Positions 54,349 through 64,000 of a stretch of DNA of 64,000 nucleotides are shown one piece after another; the first letter of the stretch is position 1; the number at the start of each line of letters is the position of its first letter. The stretch comes from Odontocerum albicorne (lineage: Eukaryota; Arthropoda; Insecta; Trichoptera; Odontoceridae): positions 17,627,220 to 17,691,219 of the forward strand of contig OX463859.1 of NCBI GenBank assembly GCA_949825065.1, read 5' to 3'. The notes beneath the pieces were generated by a model. It ran no database searches and had not been told where the DNA came from. It was given only the letters and a program-made list of their open reading frames with translations. The translations under genes were made by a program, and so were the position numbers.

Positions 54349-55080
54349 AATGAAAATATGTGTCCCATATACATGAGTTCTGATGTCACACAATCAATGC
54401 ACAGTGAAGTGTCAGATCTTAAAGATTTTTTAAATCTGAAGACCAACATTCGTAGGTATTCACAAGGCATTCATAGGATCCTCCAAACAGTTTATAAAAG
54501 TGCATGTCTAAACATGTGTTGATATATACTCCATCAACTGATAAACAAGAAAAACACTGCTGAACTTGTAAGTTGTATGCTAAACACAATAAGAAAAATG
54601 AAACCTGACACATATACGAGTATATGTTAAGGAGTGTGATGTAGCTCTCCACAAAGGAGATTTTAGCCAGAATTAGTATTAAAAGTATTTTAAACAACTA
54701 TAAAAAGTTGTATTATAATATTCCGAATATTTGCTTAGATAAAGCAATTTTAGTAAACCCTAAACAAAAATCATAATTCCTGGGAAGGGTTGTCTTGATT
54801 TCGATCGGGTCTTAAAGTGTTAACTTTAAAGGATGTTTACAAATTTGCTACATTTGTTTACTTAATTTATTTGTCGGAATTTACGAAATACCTCTGGCGG
54901 AAAAGCTCACAAAAAAAAAGAAAACCTCCATTTATGTTTTCAAATATTTTATGTTTCCGTTATGTTTTAGAATGCAATTTTAATCGATTTTTTTCCCGGT
55001 TTTCTAGAAGCTTATTTTTTCTAAATCATATTAAAGTAAATATAATTAATTATCTAGATGATGGTCTTATATAGATTATT
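54349..55080. other. Segmental duplication unit 2 flank and unassigned DNA
   Basis: The first ~80 bp pair with 53608-53690. The remainder has open frames of up to 92 codons on either strand with no family signal. TACGAGTA at 54615. Confidence 0.5.
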
Positions 55081-55089
55081 GAAATGGAA

Positions 55090-55600
55090 ATATTATTAAT
55101 AATAATAATGGGGCAATTTATAAAGCGCCGTTTAGAGAAAGCACACTATTCTCTAGGGCGCTGTAACTCGAGATTCGAACCCACTATTATTGACAGATTA
55201 AAAATATTACAAAATAAATACATTTTTAACTTGAGTTTAATAAGGTAGTACCTGCGGCCATTAGGTACTTCCCCGTAACTGCATATGATCAAAAAAATAT
55301 ATGTATTTGGTAAGAAAACGCATAAAACTTACCAAGGAAGACGAAGTACAAAGAAACCTTTGTAGATCTTCCGATATACACGTTTGATAGAAACTTTTGG
55401 CTTTAGGTGTAGTGTAGTGTATTGTATAATGTTTATATATCATCATAAATTTAGATAGACCTCCAAAAAAAGTTGTCTTTAAATGCTTCCTAAAGTGGCG
55501 CATGCCACTGATATATCTAGCATTAAGAGGTAGACAATTCCACGCCATAGGACCAACAAGTTTTCTTCTGCCATTTATTAATTGTCTGTTTTTTTAATTT
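55090..55600 (-). mobile_element. CR1/Jockey-like LINE 3' end, copy 2
   Basis: The minus strand reads AWNCLPLNARYISGMRHFRK then HLKTTFFGGL, the LWNSLP..R....FK..LK..LF motif of CR1/Jockey-type C-termini. The 3' UTR includes a GC-rich hairpin-like stretch (AAGCGCCGTTTAGAGAAAGC ... GGGCGCTGTAACTC) and ends in an (ATT)n tail. Companion of 34495-34895. Confidence 0.75.
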
Positions 55601-55936
55601 CTTAATCATGTGCAATCGTATCTATGTCATATGTGCAAGAGTGTGGGCTGAAAAACATCTGGTGTACTCGCGGCTGGGCTCGCCCTATATTGGGGGGGGG
55701 GGTTATATCTCGACCTGTAGGATGTTATGAGATGAGCCCAGACATTTTGATAGCTTCTATCTTGAATGTATTTTCTGCTATTTATCTTGAGATATACGAG
55801 TATATGTGATTTTGGAACGTATATGTTATAAGAATGTACATACTATGTTGCTATCAACAAACCTGTATTTATTTATTTCAATGGCAATAACTCGATCATA
55901 ATACCCCGCCTTATTCGATCGATTTGGTTGAACATA

Positions 55937-57004
55937 TTGGTGTTAACATAAGTTGTGTCCGTTTTTTTTCCAAATGAAGAGAACAAGATGAGACAACAAA
56001 AATAACTCCTTCATTATTTACAACTTCTTGCCAACGTTCTACAAGTTTTTCAATGTCTGTGCGATAAAAACCATCCGGTCTTGACTCGAGGAATTTGTCC
56101 AACCACGTCCGCAATTCGACGTCATTATTGAAGGAAACCCCCGCAAATTGTTCGAAAGCGACCGGAAAAGGTGGAAAACTGACGGCGCGAGGTCTGTAGA
56201 ATACGAAGGGTGCGGCAGGACTTCCCAACCAAGCGTTTGAATGGCATTTTTCGTAATGTTAGCGATATGAGGGCGGGCATTATCGTTATGCAGAATAACG
56301 CCATAAACTTTCCGTTTCTTCATATTCACATAAAGGCACCATTTTTCATCATCAGTTATGATGCGGTAAAGAAACCTTTGCTTGTGGCCACGCGTAGCTC
56401 GATGACGTGCGAGCAAACCAGCAAAAATTGTCGAACGTAGATTTTTGTTCTTTTCACTCAAAACATGTGAAACCCAAGCGCCGAATTTCTGGACTTTTCC
56501 CATTAATTTAAGATGGCGGTATACAGTCATGTGACTACAATTCATCTGCTCAGCCATTTCTACGGTGGTTTGAAGGGAATCTTCATGAAAAATATGGTTT
56601 AAGCGGTCCTCATCGAAGTCCACTGGTCGTCCGGAACGCTCCATGTCTTTCAGGTTGAAATTACCGTCTTTGAAACGCAAAAAACCATCGATGAGCTGTC
56701 CTTTCATTCATAGCGTCTTCACCGTACACTTCGCAAATATCGCGAGCAGCTTTGGCAGCTTTATTCCCTCGATTGAACGCGAACAGAAAGAGGTGTCGAA
56801 AATGCTTACTTTCGTCTACTTGACATTCCGTTTTGAAGGCTTGTAATCAAATAAAATAATATATGTAACGTAAAAACAAACACAATATATTGTAGAGCAA
56901 AAAAATTTCTTTCGAATGACGTATAACCTTTCCCATTTTGTTTTACTTTTGTTGCTCATTTTTAAATTTGGAAATAAACGGACACAACTTATGTTAACAC
57001 CTAA
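55937..57004 (-). mobile_element. Mariner element with internal deletion
   Basis: 1,068 bp between TA dinucleotides. Ends share GTGTTAACATAAGTTGTGTCC: left begins TTGGTG, right complement begins TTAGGTG. The length is about 250 bp short of a normal mariner because the middle of the transposase is missing. Confidence 0.93.
56039..56707 (-). pseudogene. Deleted mariner transposase
   Basis: A 222-codon frame with MERSGRPVDFDEDRLNHIF, EMAEQMNCSHMTVYRHLKLM (helix-turn-helix) and a WVSHVLSEKN linker. The first catalytic region is ITDDEKWCLYVN. Then KKRKV joins directly to YGVILHNDNARPH (second catalytic D), skipping about 50-60 residues. The third block reads HPSYSTDLAPSVFHLF, where the expected catalytic D is V. 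Deletion and substitution together make it inactive. The upstream part of the N-terminus lies in another frame (56710-56850). Confidence 0.92.
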
Positions 57005-57034
57005 TATATTGAATTAACGTGGAAAAAGTCTGAA

Positions 57035-57165
57035 AGAACTATTCCGACCAACCACAAAAGGTGTTAAACTAACCTGTTATGTTGTGAAAAGCAGACTGAA
57101 ATCCTTTTTAAAAAAGTTGTATACCAACAGCAATAAAAACTACAAATTCTTAGGCAAAACTCAAT
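57035..57165 (-). mobile_element. SINE fragment
   Basis: TTCCGACCAACCACAAAAGG, GAAAAGCAGACTGAAATCC and TTTTTAAAAAAGTTGTATACC correspond to the SINE body and joint. The head is degraded and the tail cut. Confidence 0.6.
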
Positions 57166-57289
57166 TCAATTAGGTTGAATGTACGAGTATTATCATTCAA
57201 TACAGGTTTATGTCAAAATTTTATAAATATTCCTAAATGTATAATATTAAATTGTTTCAGTATATTTTTAAAGCAATACATAATAGTTG

Positions 57290-57690
57290 GTTGGTGCTTA
57301 CCTTGACATATGGACGAAAGACTTGGAGTTGACAGAAAAAGTAAGATTTATCTAGTGAAGATGCTTTCTTTGAGAACAAATTAAATGTCAATGTTCGAGT
57401 ATAATAGAAAGAGGAATGAAGACATTAGAAAAAAATACAATAGATGGCTAAAGTTATCGTTAGATAAACGAGGAAAGAGGCACTGTAATGTATGAATGCA
57501 AGAGGTAAGTCGATAAAAGAGTGGTTAAATAAAGTGGACCAGATTTTGAAAGAATTAAAAGTGAAAGGCACGAATAGTATAAGATTGTGCACGACGACAT
57601 TTATGTTATATATTTATACAAACTCAAATAATGTGTCTGGTTAGAAAAGTGTGGACAACAAGTCTCTCTGCGTACCTCGCAAAAGTCTTG
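57290..57690 (+). mobile_element. LINE B' fragment
   Basis: LTLTYGRKTWS-like start, a MSMFEYNRKRNEDIRKK block, RGKSIKEWLNKVDQILKELK and terminal VWTTSLSAYLAK replacing VWRSVLSAYPDRE. Broken frames. Confidence 0.65.
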
Positions 57691-59239
57691 ATATATTGAT
57701 ACGCATTAATAAACGCATACAGTAAAAGTTTTTGCATTTCATAAACTTCAAACTGTAAAGCCTACGAGCTGAGTTGGACTACGGACAGAAGAAAAATGTC
57801 ACTTTTTTTAAGATTGTTTGCTCGTATTTCAGTAGTTCGGAAGTAATTCAGCTTATCAGGCTACATAACGCCTGCACAACAGGACAACATAGATTGGGCA
57901 ATGAGTATGGACATTGTGTGGACATCCATATGACTTTACCTATTTACGAGAGTTTAAGTAAAGAAGTTGTTTTTAACGAGAACGAGATGAATTAAATAAA
58001 TTATAATACATAAATTCACGAACTTATTGTGTTGAACCCATCGTGTACTGGATTTGTTTTTTTCTTCCTATCATATAACAATGCTTGCATGTCAATATTG
58101 ATTCGTATTTGTTATTTTTGTATTACTTTTCAATGAAAAAAACTTTTGACTATTTAAAAAAAAGAAAATTAACAGAATGTGGGTTCATTCAATTTATTTT
58201 TAATCTAAAAATACACTTATGTATTCGAATATTGTGCCAGACGTTAATGGCTTAAAACAAGATGGCGAAGAAATTTTCGTGTTCTGTCAACCCTATTTAG
58301 ATTGTTGAATAATCAATTCATGCTGCCCTCAATATCTGCGTGAAAAATTATATTTTATTTCTAAGCGTGGACTGTCCTTTAGATCTGATGACTGTATACC
58401 AACGCATCACATCATTCTTCAAATAATATTTTGTAGTTCACTCTGCTCAACTTGGGGACGATCTTCCTGGCTTAATCAGGTGTGCTTATTGATATTTAGT
58501 GCCATGGAGTTTTTGTTTATTTCTTTTGTTCTCTTATTTAAGTGAGTGGGCCGTTGCACACCAACTTCCTCGCCTTTAACTCTTACGATTCCCATCAATA
58601 TCCTTGTATTCCTTGAGATTTATTTTATTTTTTTCTCAAATATCGTTATCATACACTACGTTAAAGGTATGGTATTGTATACGAATAATACAAAATATGA
58701 AACCATAGCTAGTTGATTGAAAGAAATTGTTTCAAAGCAATAAATCTGCCAAATGTATTTGCACAAAAATGTTAAAATAAATAAGTATTCTGATTATTAA
58801 CAAGAACATCCTCTATATTATTATCGATCGCAAAATCGCAAACTCAGGTCTTCCATCATTTTCTTTTATTTTTGACATGCAAAATTTCGTTGCCAGTGTT
58901 TAAATATATTCGACTCACCCGAAAAATAAATCGGCGATCAATTCTGAGAATTTCTTTTAAATATCCTGTCTCTCTAAATGAAAAGTTGTTGTTTTATTGA
59001 TTGTTTGAAAAGGACCTTTGTACATATTTCGGACCATTGAATTCTTTCGAAGAAGACTATCTCAGGAGACGTATAAAAAAAGAGTCTCGTACTTTTTTTA
59101 ACATGGCAATAAATAATGTGAAGCTAAGTCATTGAATATGTAATGTAAGGAAATATTGTAAGAAACCTTTAATTTCTTTAAAATATATATTTTCGGGGCT
59201 TCGAATAATGCGATTTCGAATAATATGATTTAGTGTATT
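57691..59239. other. AT-rich sequence, no gene recognised
   Basis: One 73-codon frame (57774-57995) has no family signal. A GC-richer patch at 58440-58580 is unassigned. Confidence 0.5.
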
Positions 59240-59345
59240 CATAATTTGGCCGTACATTTCAATCAACGGTGATATAATTTGGCCCTACATTTCAATCAAC
59301 GGTGACATAATTTTCCCTACATTTCAATCAACGGTGACATATTCG
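59240..59345. repeat. About 35-bp tandem repeat, 3 units
   Basis: CTACATTTCAATCAACGGTG preceded by ATAATTTGGCC-like spacer, three times. Confidence 0.9.
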
Positions 59346-59499
59346 ATTTAATTCAGTTCTCCAGAAATATGACAAATATGTGGAAAAGCATTATTATTAT
59401 AAGTTAATTAAGCATTCCATCCGATAAAGAGGATGATTTGTGCCAATGACAATTTGAAGGAAATTAGGCAGTATGACAATATGTAAGAACATCTGTAGT

Positions 59500-59930
59500 T
59501 CTAAATATTTAAAGTGTGTTTAGGACAATAAATTCAGATATGTGACTATAAATTAATAGAGAATTGAATGCGAATATATGGAACATTTTGAACGGACGGG
59601 GGACATTTACAATATATATGTTAGTTATCATAATGTTGTATGCGGTGCACAGAGGTAGCTCAAAGAAAATATGATCGAGAGTCTCTGCTCCCATTCCACA
59701 CGTGCATGTAGAGCTTTTTTAATATGGATTTTATAAAGGTGACTTCTTATCAGACAATGGCCTATTCTTATCCTGCATATGACAGGCACAATTCGTTTGG
59801 GCAGTTTTCTTTTGTGGAATCAAGAATCAAGGTTTAGTTGGTATTTTAACCTGAATATTTCTATAGGCAGCAGCCTTCTTGCTTCTAGGCAGCCCCCAGG
59901 CTTTTGACCAACTTTTAAGTAAACGTTTTT
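59500..59930 (-). mobile_element. LINE C-terminal zinc-knuckle fragment
   Basis: The minus strand reads MGAETLDHIFFELPLCTAYN then NVPRPFKMFH, matching the ETIDHVFF region at 44870-45110. The upstream part towards 59930 shows the CRIRIGHC-like tract (complement of ACAATGGCCTATTCTTATCC). Confidence 0.6.
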
Positions 59931-59984
59931 TCAGCCTGCGTTTGTAAAAGCATTATACCACATTGTGGAAATGATATTAGTGAT

Positions 59985-60430
59985 AATCAAGGTTATCAAC
60001 AGCGTATTACTTCCAATATTAGAAAATTAATGAATAGAGACAAGTTAATGCAGTTGAAATGAATGCACTGAGAAGAATATGTGCTGTATCGATGTATGAC
60101 AGAATAAGAAATATAATAATTAATGCTAGCAAAATAAAATGATGTGTTAAGTCGAGTTAGTTTGTACATTTTGAACGGATAAGTTAGGAAACACTGTCTT
60201 AACAAATTTATAATCTAAGCATAAGTTGGAACATGGTAGAGGATGACCGAGGAATATATGGTTGAATAAGTGAATTATTTTTTTAAGAAATTTACATGAA
60301 AAGTATGAGAAATAAAAATAAATGTATGAAAAGACGTGTGGCTGGAGGAGGCGAAGGAAGTATGTTGTGATCGTAAAGTTTTGCCTACCCCAGCAGAGAA
60401 ATGGTGTGATAGTACGTATGTAAATCTGAT
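59985..60430 (+). mobile_element. LINE B fragment
   Basis: AVEMNALRRICAVSMYDRIR is well preserved, followed by degraded FGHV, RPRNIWLNK-like and CMKRRVAGGGEG-like tracts. It ends at CTACCCCAGCAGAGAAATGG then TGTGATAG (family terminus). Confidence 0.75.
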
Positions 60431-60626
60431 TTTGAAAGTATAAAAATGAAGCATTTACCCTACACGTTACGTACATTATTACTCCATGGATTATATTGTA
60501 TAACAACAATTCACCCAAGTTAATTCAAAGCCCAACACTCCACATCCCTCAAAGTATTAGTATTAATGCTCTTAAGTTTCATTAATTCATTCTTATTGCT
60601 GAAGAGCATGGCCGGGAGTCAATATT

Positions 60627-60840
60627 GACGACCCCCGTGGCTTAGTTGTTAAAACGCTTATCTTCCAGCCCGGGGGGGGATGCGGCCTTGATTCCCGTTG
60701 GCACCCGATTTTTTTTAAAGAGGTTCCAGTCTGGTTTTCACTTACGGCTTCTGTAACATATTTCTGGTTATTTAGATTCGTCATGACAATAAACCCGCTA
60801 GGTTGTACGCTTTACAACAATAGTATAATACAATACAATT
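60627..60840 (+). mobile_element. tRNA-derived SINE, full length
   Basis: Head GACGACCCCCGTGGCTTAG with A box and CTTCCAGCCCGGGGGG. The B box is degraded (CCTTGATTCCC). Joint TTTTTTTTAAAGAGGTTCCAG, body GGTTTTCACTTACGGC, tail AAACCCGCTAGGTTGTACGC and ATAATACAATACAATT. Confidence 0.9.
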
Positions 60841-61739
60841 AATACGTCTTCAAGACCTGGGGGCAACCTTAAAGTTGATATTAAAGTCTTATAAGTAAAT
60901 ATCTATCTGCATTTAAGCTACCGAAGAAAAAACATATAGATGTGCTCCAATCGTCTCACTTCGATGTGTCATCGGATCCAGTACAACTGTGTGGTCGGTG
61001 GGTTTGCTGATGTGCAACGACCCACTCACTTAAAACAAACTCCACAACTTCGTTTACCAACTGAATTGACGTTGGAACAACGAGGAGAGCCTCGACTACG
61101 AGGCCCAGCAACGACGATAACTACCGATAAAAAATTGCCTGAAAAAGACACAAGTCGTTTTTTATCTTGCCCCGCGACCTCACTTGTGACCTTTTCGTTA
61201 ACTATTTTTCATTTTGAAAGATAAATACTGTTTTCATACTAATGACATAATATGCTTGGTAAATTCCTTTTATACAATGCTGTTATCGCGACTCGGTTTT
61301 CCTCTGTGTCAGGCAAAAAAACTGTCCAAAAAATTGTTACACGAAACAAAAGAAAAAACATATCGTTGTTGGATTTTGATCATTATAACAATAAACACTC
61401 AGAACTTGGATTAAAAAGAAAAATAAAAATCTCGAAATTATTAGCGATACTAATTTAGTAAATAATAAAAGGTGTCGCATTTTTTCACTTTTGTAAATAA
61501 AATGAGACGCACTATAATAATTCAATTAAATGTAATAAATAATAATGGGAAGTAAAAGCTTTTTAGTTTTGACATGCAGCTGTCAGTTGATGTGTCGGAT
61601 GGTATTTTTGTGTTTAATGCGGTATTTTATTTGTGAAATTGATATTAAATTTGTTTTTGCAGGAGGTTATAAAAAGTTAACCCTGTGAATATTTTGTACA
61701 CAAGGACCGTTTTATAGCAGTTCAGAAACGTTTTTATAG
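60841..61739. other. Unassigned, one 94-codon open frame
   Basis: The frame 60940-61224 (+) is somewhat GC-richer than its surroundings and contains an RGEPRLRGPATTI tract, with no recognised family. The rest is AT-rich. Confidence 0.3.
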
Positions 61740-61890
61740 GTATTTTTCTACACGTTTTTGAAATGGCGACACTGACCTGAATGAGATCTCTTTGCATTAC
61801 AGAACTCTCCGTAGAGATCGTCCTTAGGTAGTTTACCATCCTCTATCCGCCTTAAGTGTCTCAGCCAGCGCAATTTCTTCTTTTTTAGGG
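61740..61890 (-). mobile_element. LINE C-terminal snippet
   Basis: KKLRWLRHLRRIEDGKLPKD then DLYGEF and KRSHSGQCRHFKNV match the LRW.GHV.RM.D.RLPK...YGEL..GKR..G....RFKDV block of a widespread LINE lineage. Confidence 0.65.
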
Positions 61891-61959
61891 AAAATTCAGA
61901 GGGTGTGTTGATACATGTCAAGGTAGTCGCTACACACGATCGCATACTGTATCGTATCT

Positions 61960-62200
61960 ATATACCGAACATTTTTTTCGTTTGTGTCAGATTCTTTCTT
62001 TTGTGGTAGTAAAAAAGCATCGAACACCAAAAAAAAACTTATTTTGTTCCATCCTCAAAATGAGGCAAAAAACAGCTTAAGCTATTTATATTATATAAAG
62101 AATTAACGAAAAAATACATTCAACTATGTATTACCTTTCATAATAATATACGAGTTATTTTAAAACATTCAGGACGTTTGGAATGAAGTTTGCAAAGAAA
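61960..62200 (-). mobile_element. Mariner 5' remnant related to 46375-46640
   Basis: GTAGTAAAAAAGCATCGAAC, AAACTTATTTTGTTCCATCC and AAAATGAGGCAAAAAAC follow the same order as at 46430-46510. Non-coding. Confidence 0.45.
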
Positions 62201-62385
62201 TAAAAAGTCAACATTCCAATTCATTCATTCGCATGGCGCCTCTCAACAAATCGGAATTGACGATGCGGACATATTGAGAGCGTGGCTGGAAGACAATATT
62301 ATTACCAGCCAACGTCAACTGTGTGTAAATATTGTTGACAGACAAATTCTCTTATCAGATAAGGACCTTTTAATTTTTAGGTATC

Positions 62386-62455
62386 ATCGGGAATCAAACC
62401 CGAAACCCCCGGTTGAAAGTTAAGCGTCTTACCAACTAAACCACGAAGGTCTTCA
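62386..62455 (-). mobile_element. SINE head fragment
   Basis: GGGAATCAAACCCGAAACCC, then AAGCGTCTTACCAACTAAAC and CACGAAGGTC: B-box and A-box complement of the common SINE, without the body. Confidence 0.7.
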
Positions 62456-62629
62456 ATACGTTCATAAATATAATATCATCGAAATGCACTTTTGTATAGA
62501 TTTTTCCAATGAGATAGTACAGTACAGACATTTAAGGTCATCCAGCATAAATCAAAATAAGCAAAAATCATGTTATTCTGGTTGTCTCGTTGAAATGTTG
62601 ACTACCTCGTATATATCTGATACACCTTT

Positions 62630-62740
62630 CGCCTACCTTAACCTAAAGAAATGAAACTTGGACGTGGACAGAAGATGTACAGATGTATGATTAATCCAGT
62701 CAAGATGCATGTAGTAAGAAAGATTTGTACAATATAAATA
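62630..62740 (+). mobile_element. LINE B' snippet
   Basis: GAAACTTGGACGTGGACAG then CAAGATGCATGTAGTAAGAAA match the KLGRGQK/ETWTWTE...KMHVVRKI portion of LINE B'. Confidence 0.5.
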
Positions 62741-62744
62741 TATA

Positions 62745-63040
62745 CATGCTTTCCTGTTTCTCATACTTCGTATCTTTCGCTCAGCTAAAATTTATCCAAT
62801 TGTTTCATTACACGTTTTTTCCGCAGTCTACCTCTTCATCGCTCTCCATTCATTTCAGACTAAAATATTTGTTTCGTAAATATTTCGCAACTTATTCTCT
62901 TAATGTGGTCAAACCATCTACACATTCCTTTCTTAATTCTATTCATAACATCCGTCTCGAACAAACAGTTATTCTTTATCTGATAATGGAGTTATGTTCA
63001 GTACTTTTTACAACACCAGTAAAAACCCTATAAAACAGAG
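62745..63040 (-). mobile_element. LINE B' fragment, inverted
   Basis: The complement of TTAATGTGGTCAAACCATC encodes WFDHI, and the tract ending CATCCGTCTCG corresponds to the preceding block. Relative of 2170-2440 (-). Confidence 0.5.
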
Positions 63041-63212
63041 GGATGACTTCTACTCGATCCTGGAGGTTCTGACGTGATTTCAATTTGTCTCGGTGATAAC
63101 TGAGGAAAGACATTCCTTTTTTTTTTAATTTTGACTGGCAGAACCGTTGATGAAGTATCTAAAACACGGTACAAAGATTCAAAGAGGAAAAATAAGATAT
63201 ACAACTTATTTT

Positions 63213-63316
63213 GCACCACGGACTACACAAATTATTTTGGATTCAGCCAAGAGCCACGTATTATGCACCATGGGCTACACAAATTATTTTGGATTCAGCC
63301 AAGGGCCACATATTTT
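63213..63316. repeat. 52-bp tandem duplication
   Basis: GCACCAYGGRCTACACAAA then TTATTTTGGATTCAGCCAAG occurs twice with few differences. Confidence 0.9.
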
Positions 63317-63609
63317 CAATATTGAAAAAAATGTTTATTTCAAAATAACTAGTTTTTTTTCGTCATATTGTTAAAAAAATGTCAAGAAATATCGACTAGC
63401 CGCAAATTTATTTTTGGTGACCCTCGCATGTGACATAGTGTTTTATCCGATAATTTCTAGCTCTATCAAACATTGTAATACTAGATATTCTACACAATGC
63501 GCGTTTTTTCATCGCATTTATACTACTCTCATCGTGCTATATTAATAAATTGGGCAATTAATGTAATACTAATTTAAACTGTTCTATTAAGGTTTTTTAA
63601 TAATTGGCA

Positions 63610-64000
63610 GCAAGGTAATATATAATGGTCCATAATAGTGTTTAAGTACCAACTTTGATGTATGGGAGTGAAACATGGACGTGGAGCAAGACTGAAAGGA
63701 GCCGAATAAATGCTGTAGAAGTGCGTGTACTAAGAAGAATATATGGGGCGACTATATCATATATGATAGAGTACGGAATGACGTGATTAGTGAAGTTAAG
63801 GCTGATGTTTTGAGCAAGATGATGACAACCAATCTGCGATGGTTTAGGCATGTGGAACGAATGAATGAAGAAAGACTAACAAATCAAATATACAATGTAG
63901 ATTTGAGTGGAAGGCATGGTGAAGACAGACCAAGAAAAGTATGTTTAGATCAAGTGTACGATATTTTGAAAAAAAGAAATGTAAAAATCTGAGGAATCGC
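63610..64000 (+). mobile_element. LINE B fragment, runs off right edge
   Basis: The best-preserved coding order of the family: LMYGSETWTWSKTERSRINA, VEVRVLRRIYGATI, LSKMMTTNLRWFRHVERMNE then ERLTNQIYNVDLSGR, RPRKVCLDQVYDILKKRNVK. One frame is open from 63783 to 63992. The YPDRETA end would lie beyond the window. Confidence 0.85.

Noticed and set aside
60940..61224. 94-codon frame with basic, Pro-rich stretch
   Set aside because: Could be a transposon remnant or exon, but no motif supports either.

Overview
This is a roughly two-thirds A+T eukaryotic window that is almost entirely made of decayed transposable elements. Bacterial features (operons, ribosome binding sites, CRISPR) are absent. 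Mariner and Tc1-like elements, hAT miniature elements, many 3'-end fragments of non-LTR retrotransposons (LINEs), tRNA-derived SINEs and a spliced exon of an ABCG/ABCH-type transporter all fit an insect or other arthropod nuclear genome. The sequence alone does not fix the species.

The only piece that looks like a conserved host gene is one 163-bp exon at 7231-7393 (+). It has canonical splice sites and encodes the segment just after the nucleotide-binding domain of an ABC half-transporter. No other exon of that gene was recognised, so much of the window may be intron.

Layout. 1-4200: degenerate LINE copies, including a chimeric one and an apparently exact 465-bp tandem duplication with a 40-bp palindrome at its junction. 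4.8-6.1 kb: a dead Tc1-like element. 7.2-7.4 kb: the ABC exon. 7.6-24 kb: SINEs, LINE B fragments, a 72-bp x 6 satellite, other minisatellites and a 227-bp (AT)n tract. 24.2-25 kb: a reverse-transcriptase segment amplified in tandem. 26-34 kb: LINE/SINE fragments and a truncated mariner. 34-38 kb: 52-bp and 88-bp arrays and a mariner that splits a LINE. 39-50 kb: an RTE-like LINE inserted in LINE B, two inverted LINE A copies, SINEs and mariner remnants. 51.4-54.4 kb: a nearly intact mariner, three hAT-like miniature elements and a local segmental duplication. 55-64 kb: a deleted mariner and more LINE/SINE debris.

Relationships. Three LINE names are used here only as local labels. LINE A is a Jockey/CR1-like reverse transcriptase. 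LINE B ends in SAYPDRETA-stop. LINE B' is a divergent relative of LINE B. The common SINE has a tRNA-like head and a 3' tail nearly identical to the LINE A 3' end, which suggests LINE A machinery mobilised it.

Most unusual signal. The 8-mer TACGAGTA or its reverse complement TACTCGTA occurs 32 times, against about 2-3 expected from base composition. Where a related copy of the surrounding sequence exists, the word is usually a 6-bp insertion that turns TA into TA-CGAG-TA or TA-CTCG-TA. This is what excision footprints of a TA-targeting transposon with ends beginning CGAG would look like. The mariner at 51500-52828 has a left end beginning CGAGG.
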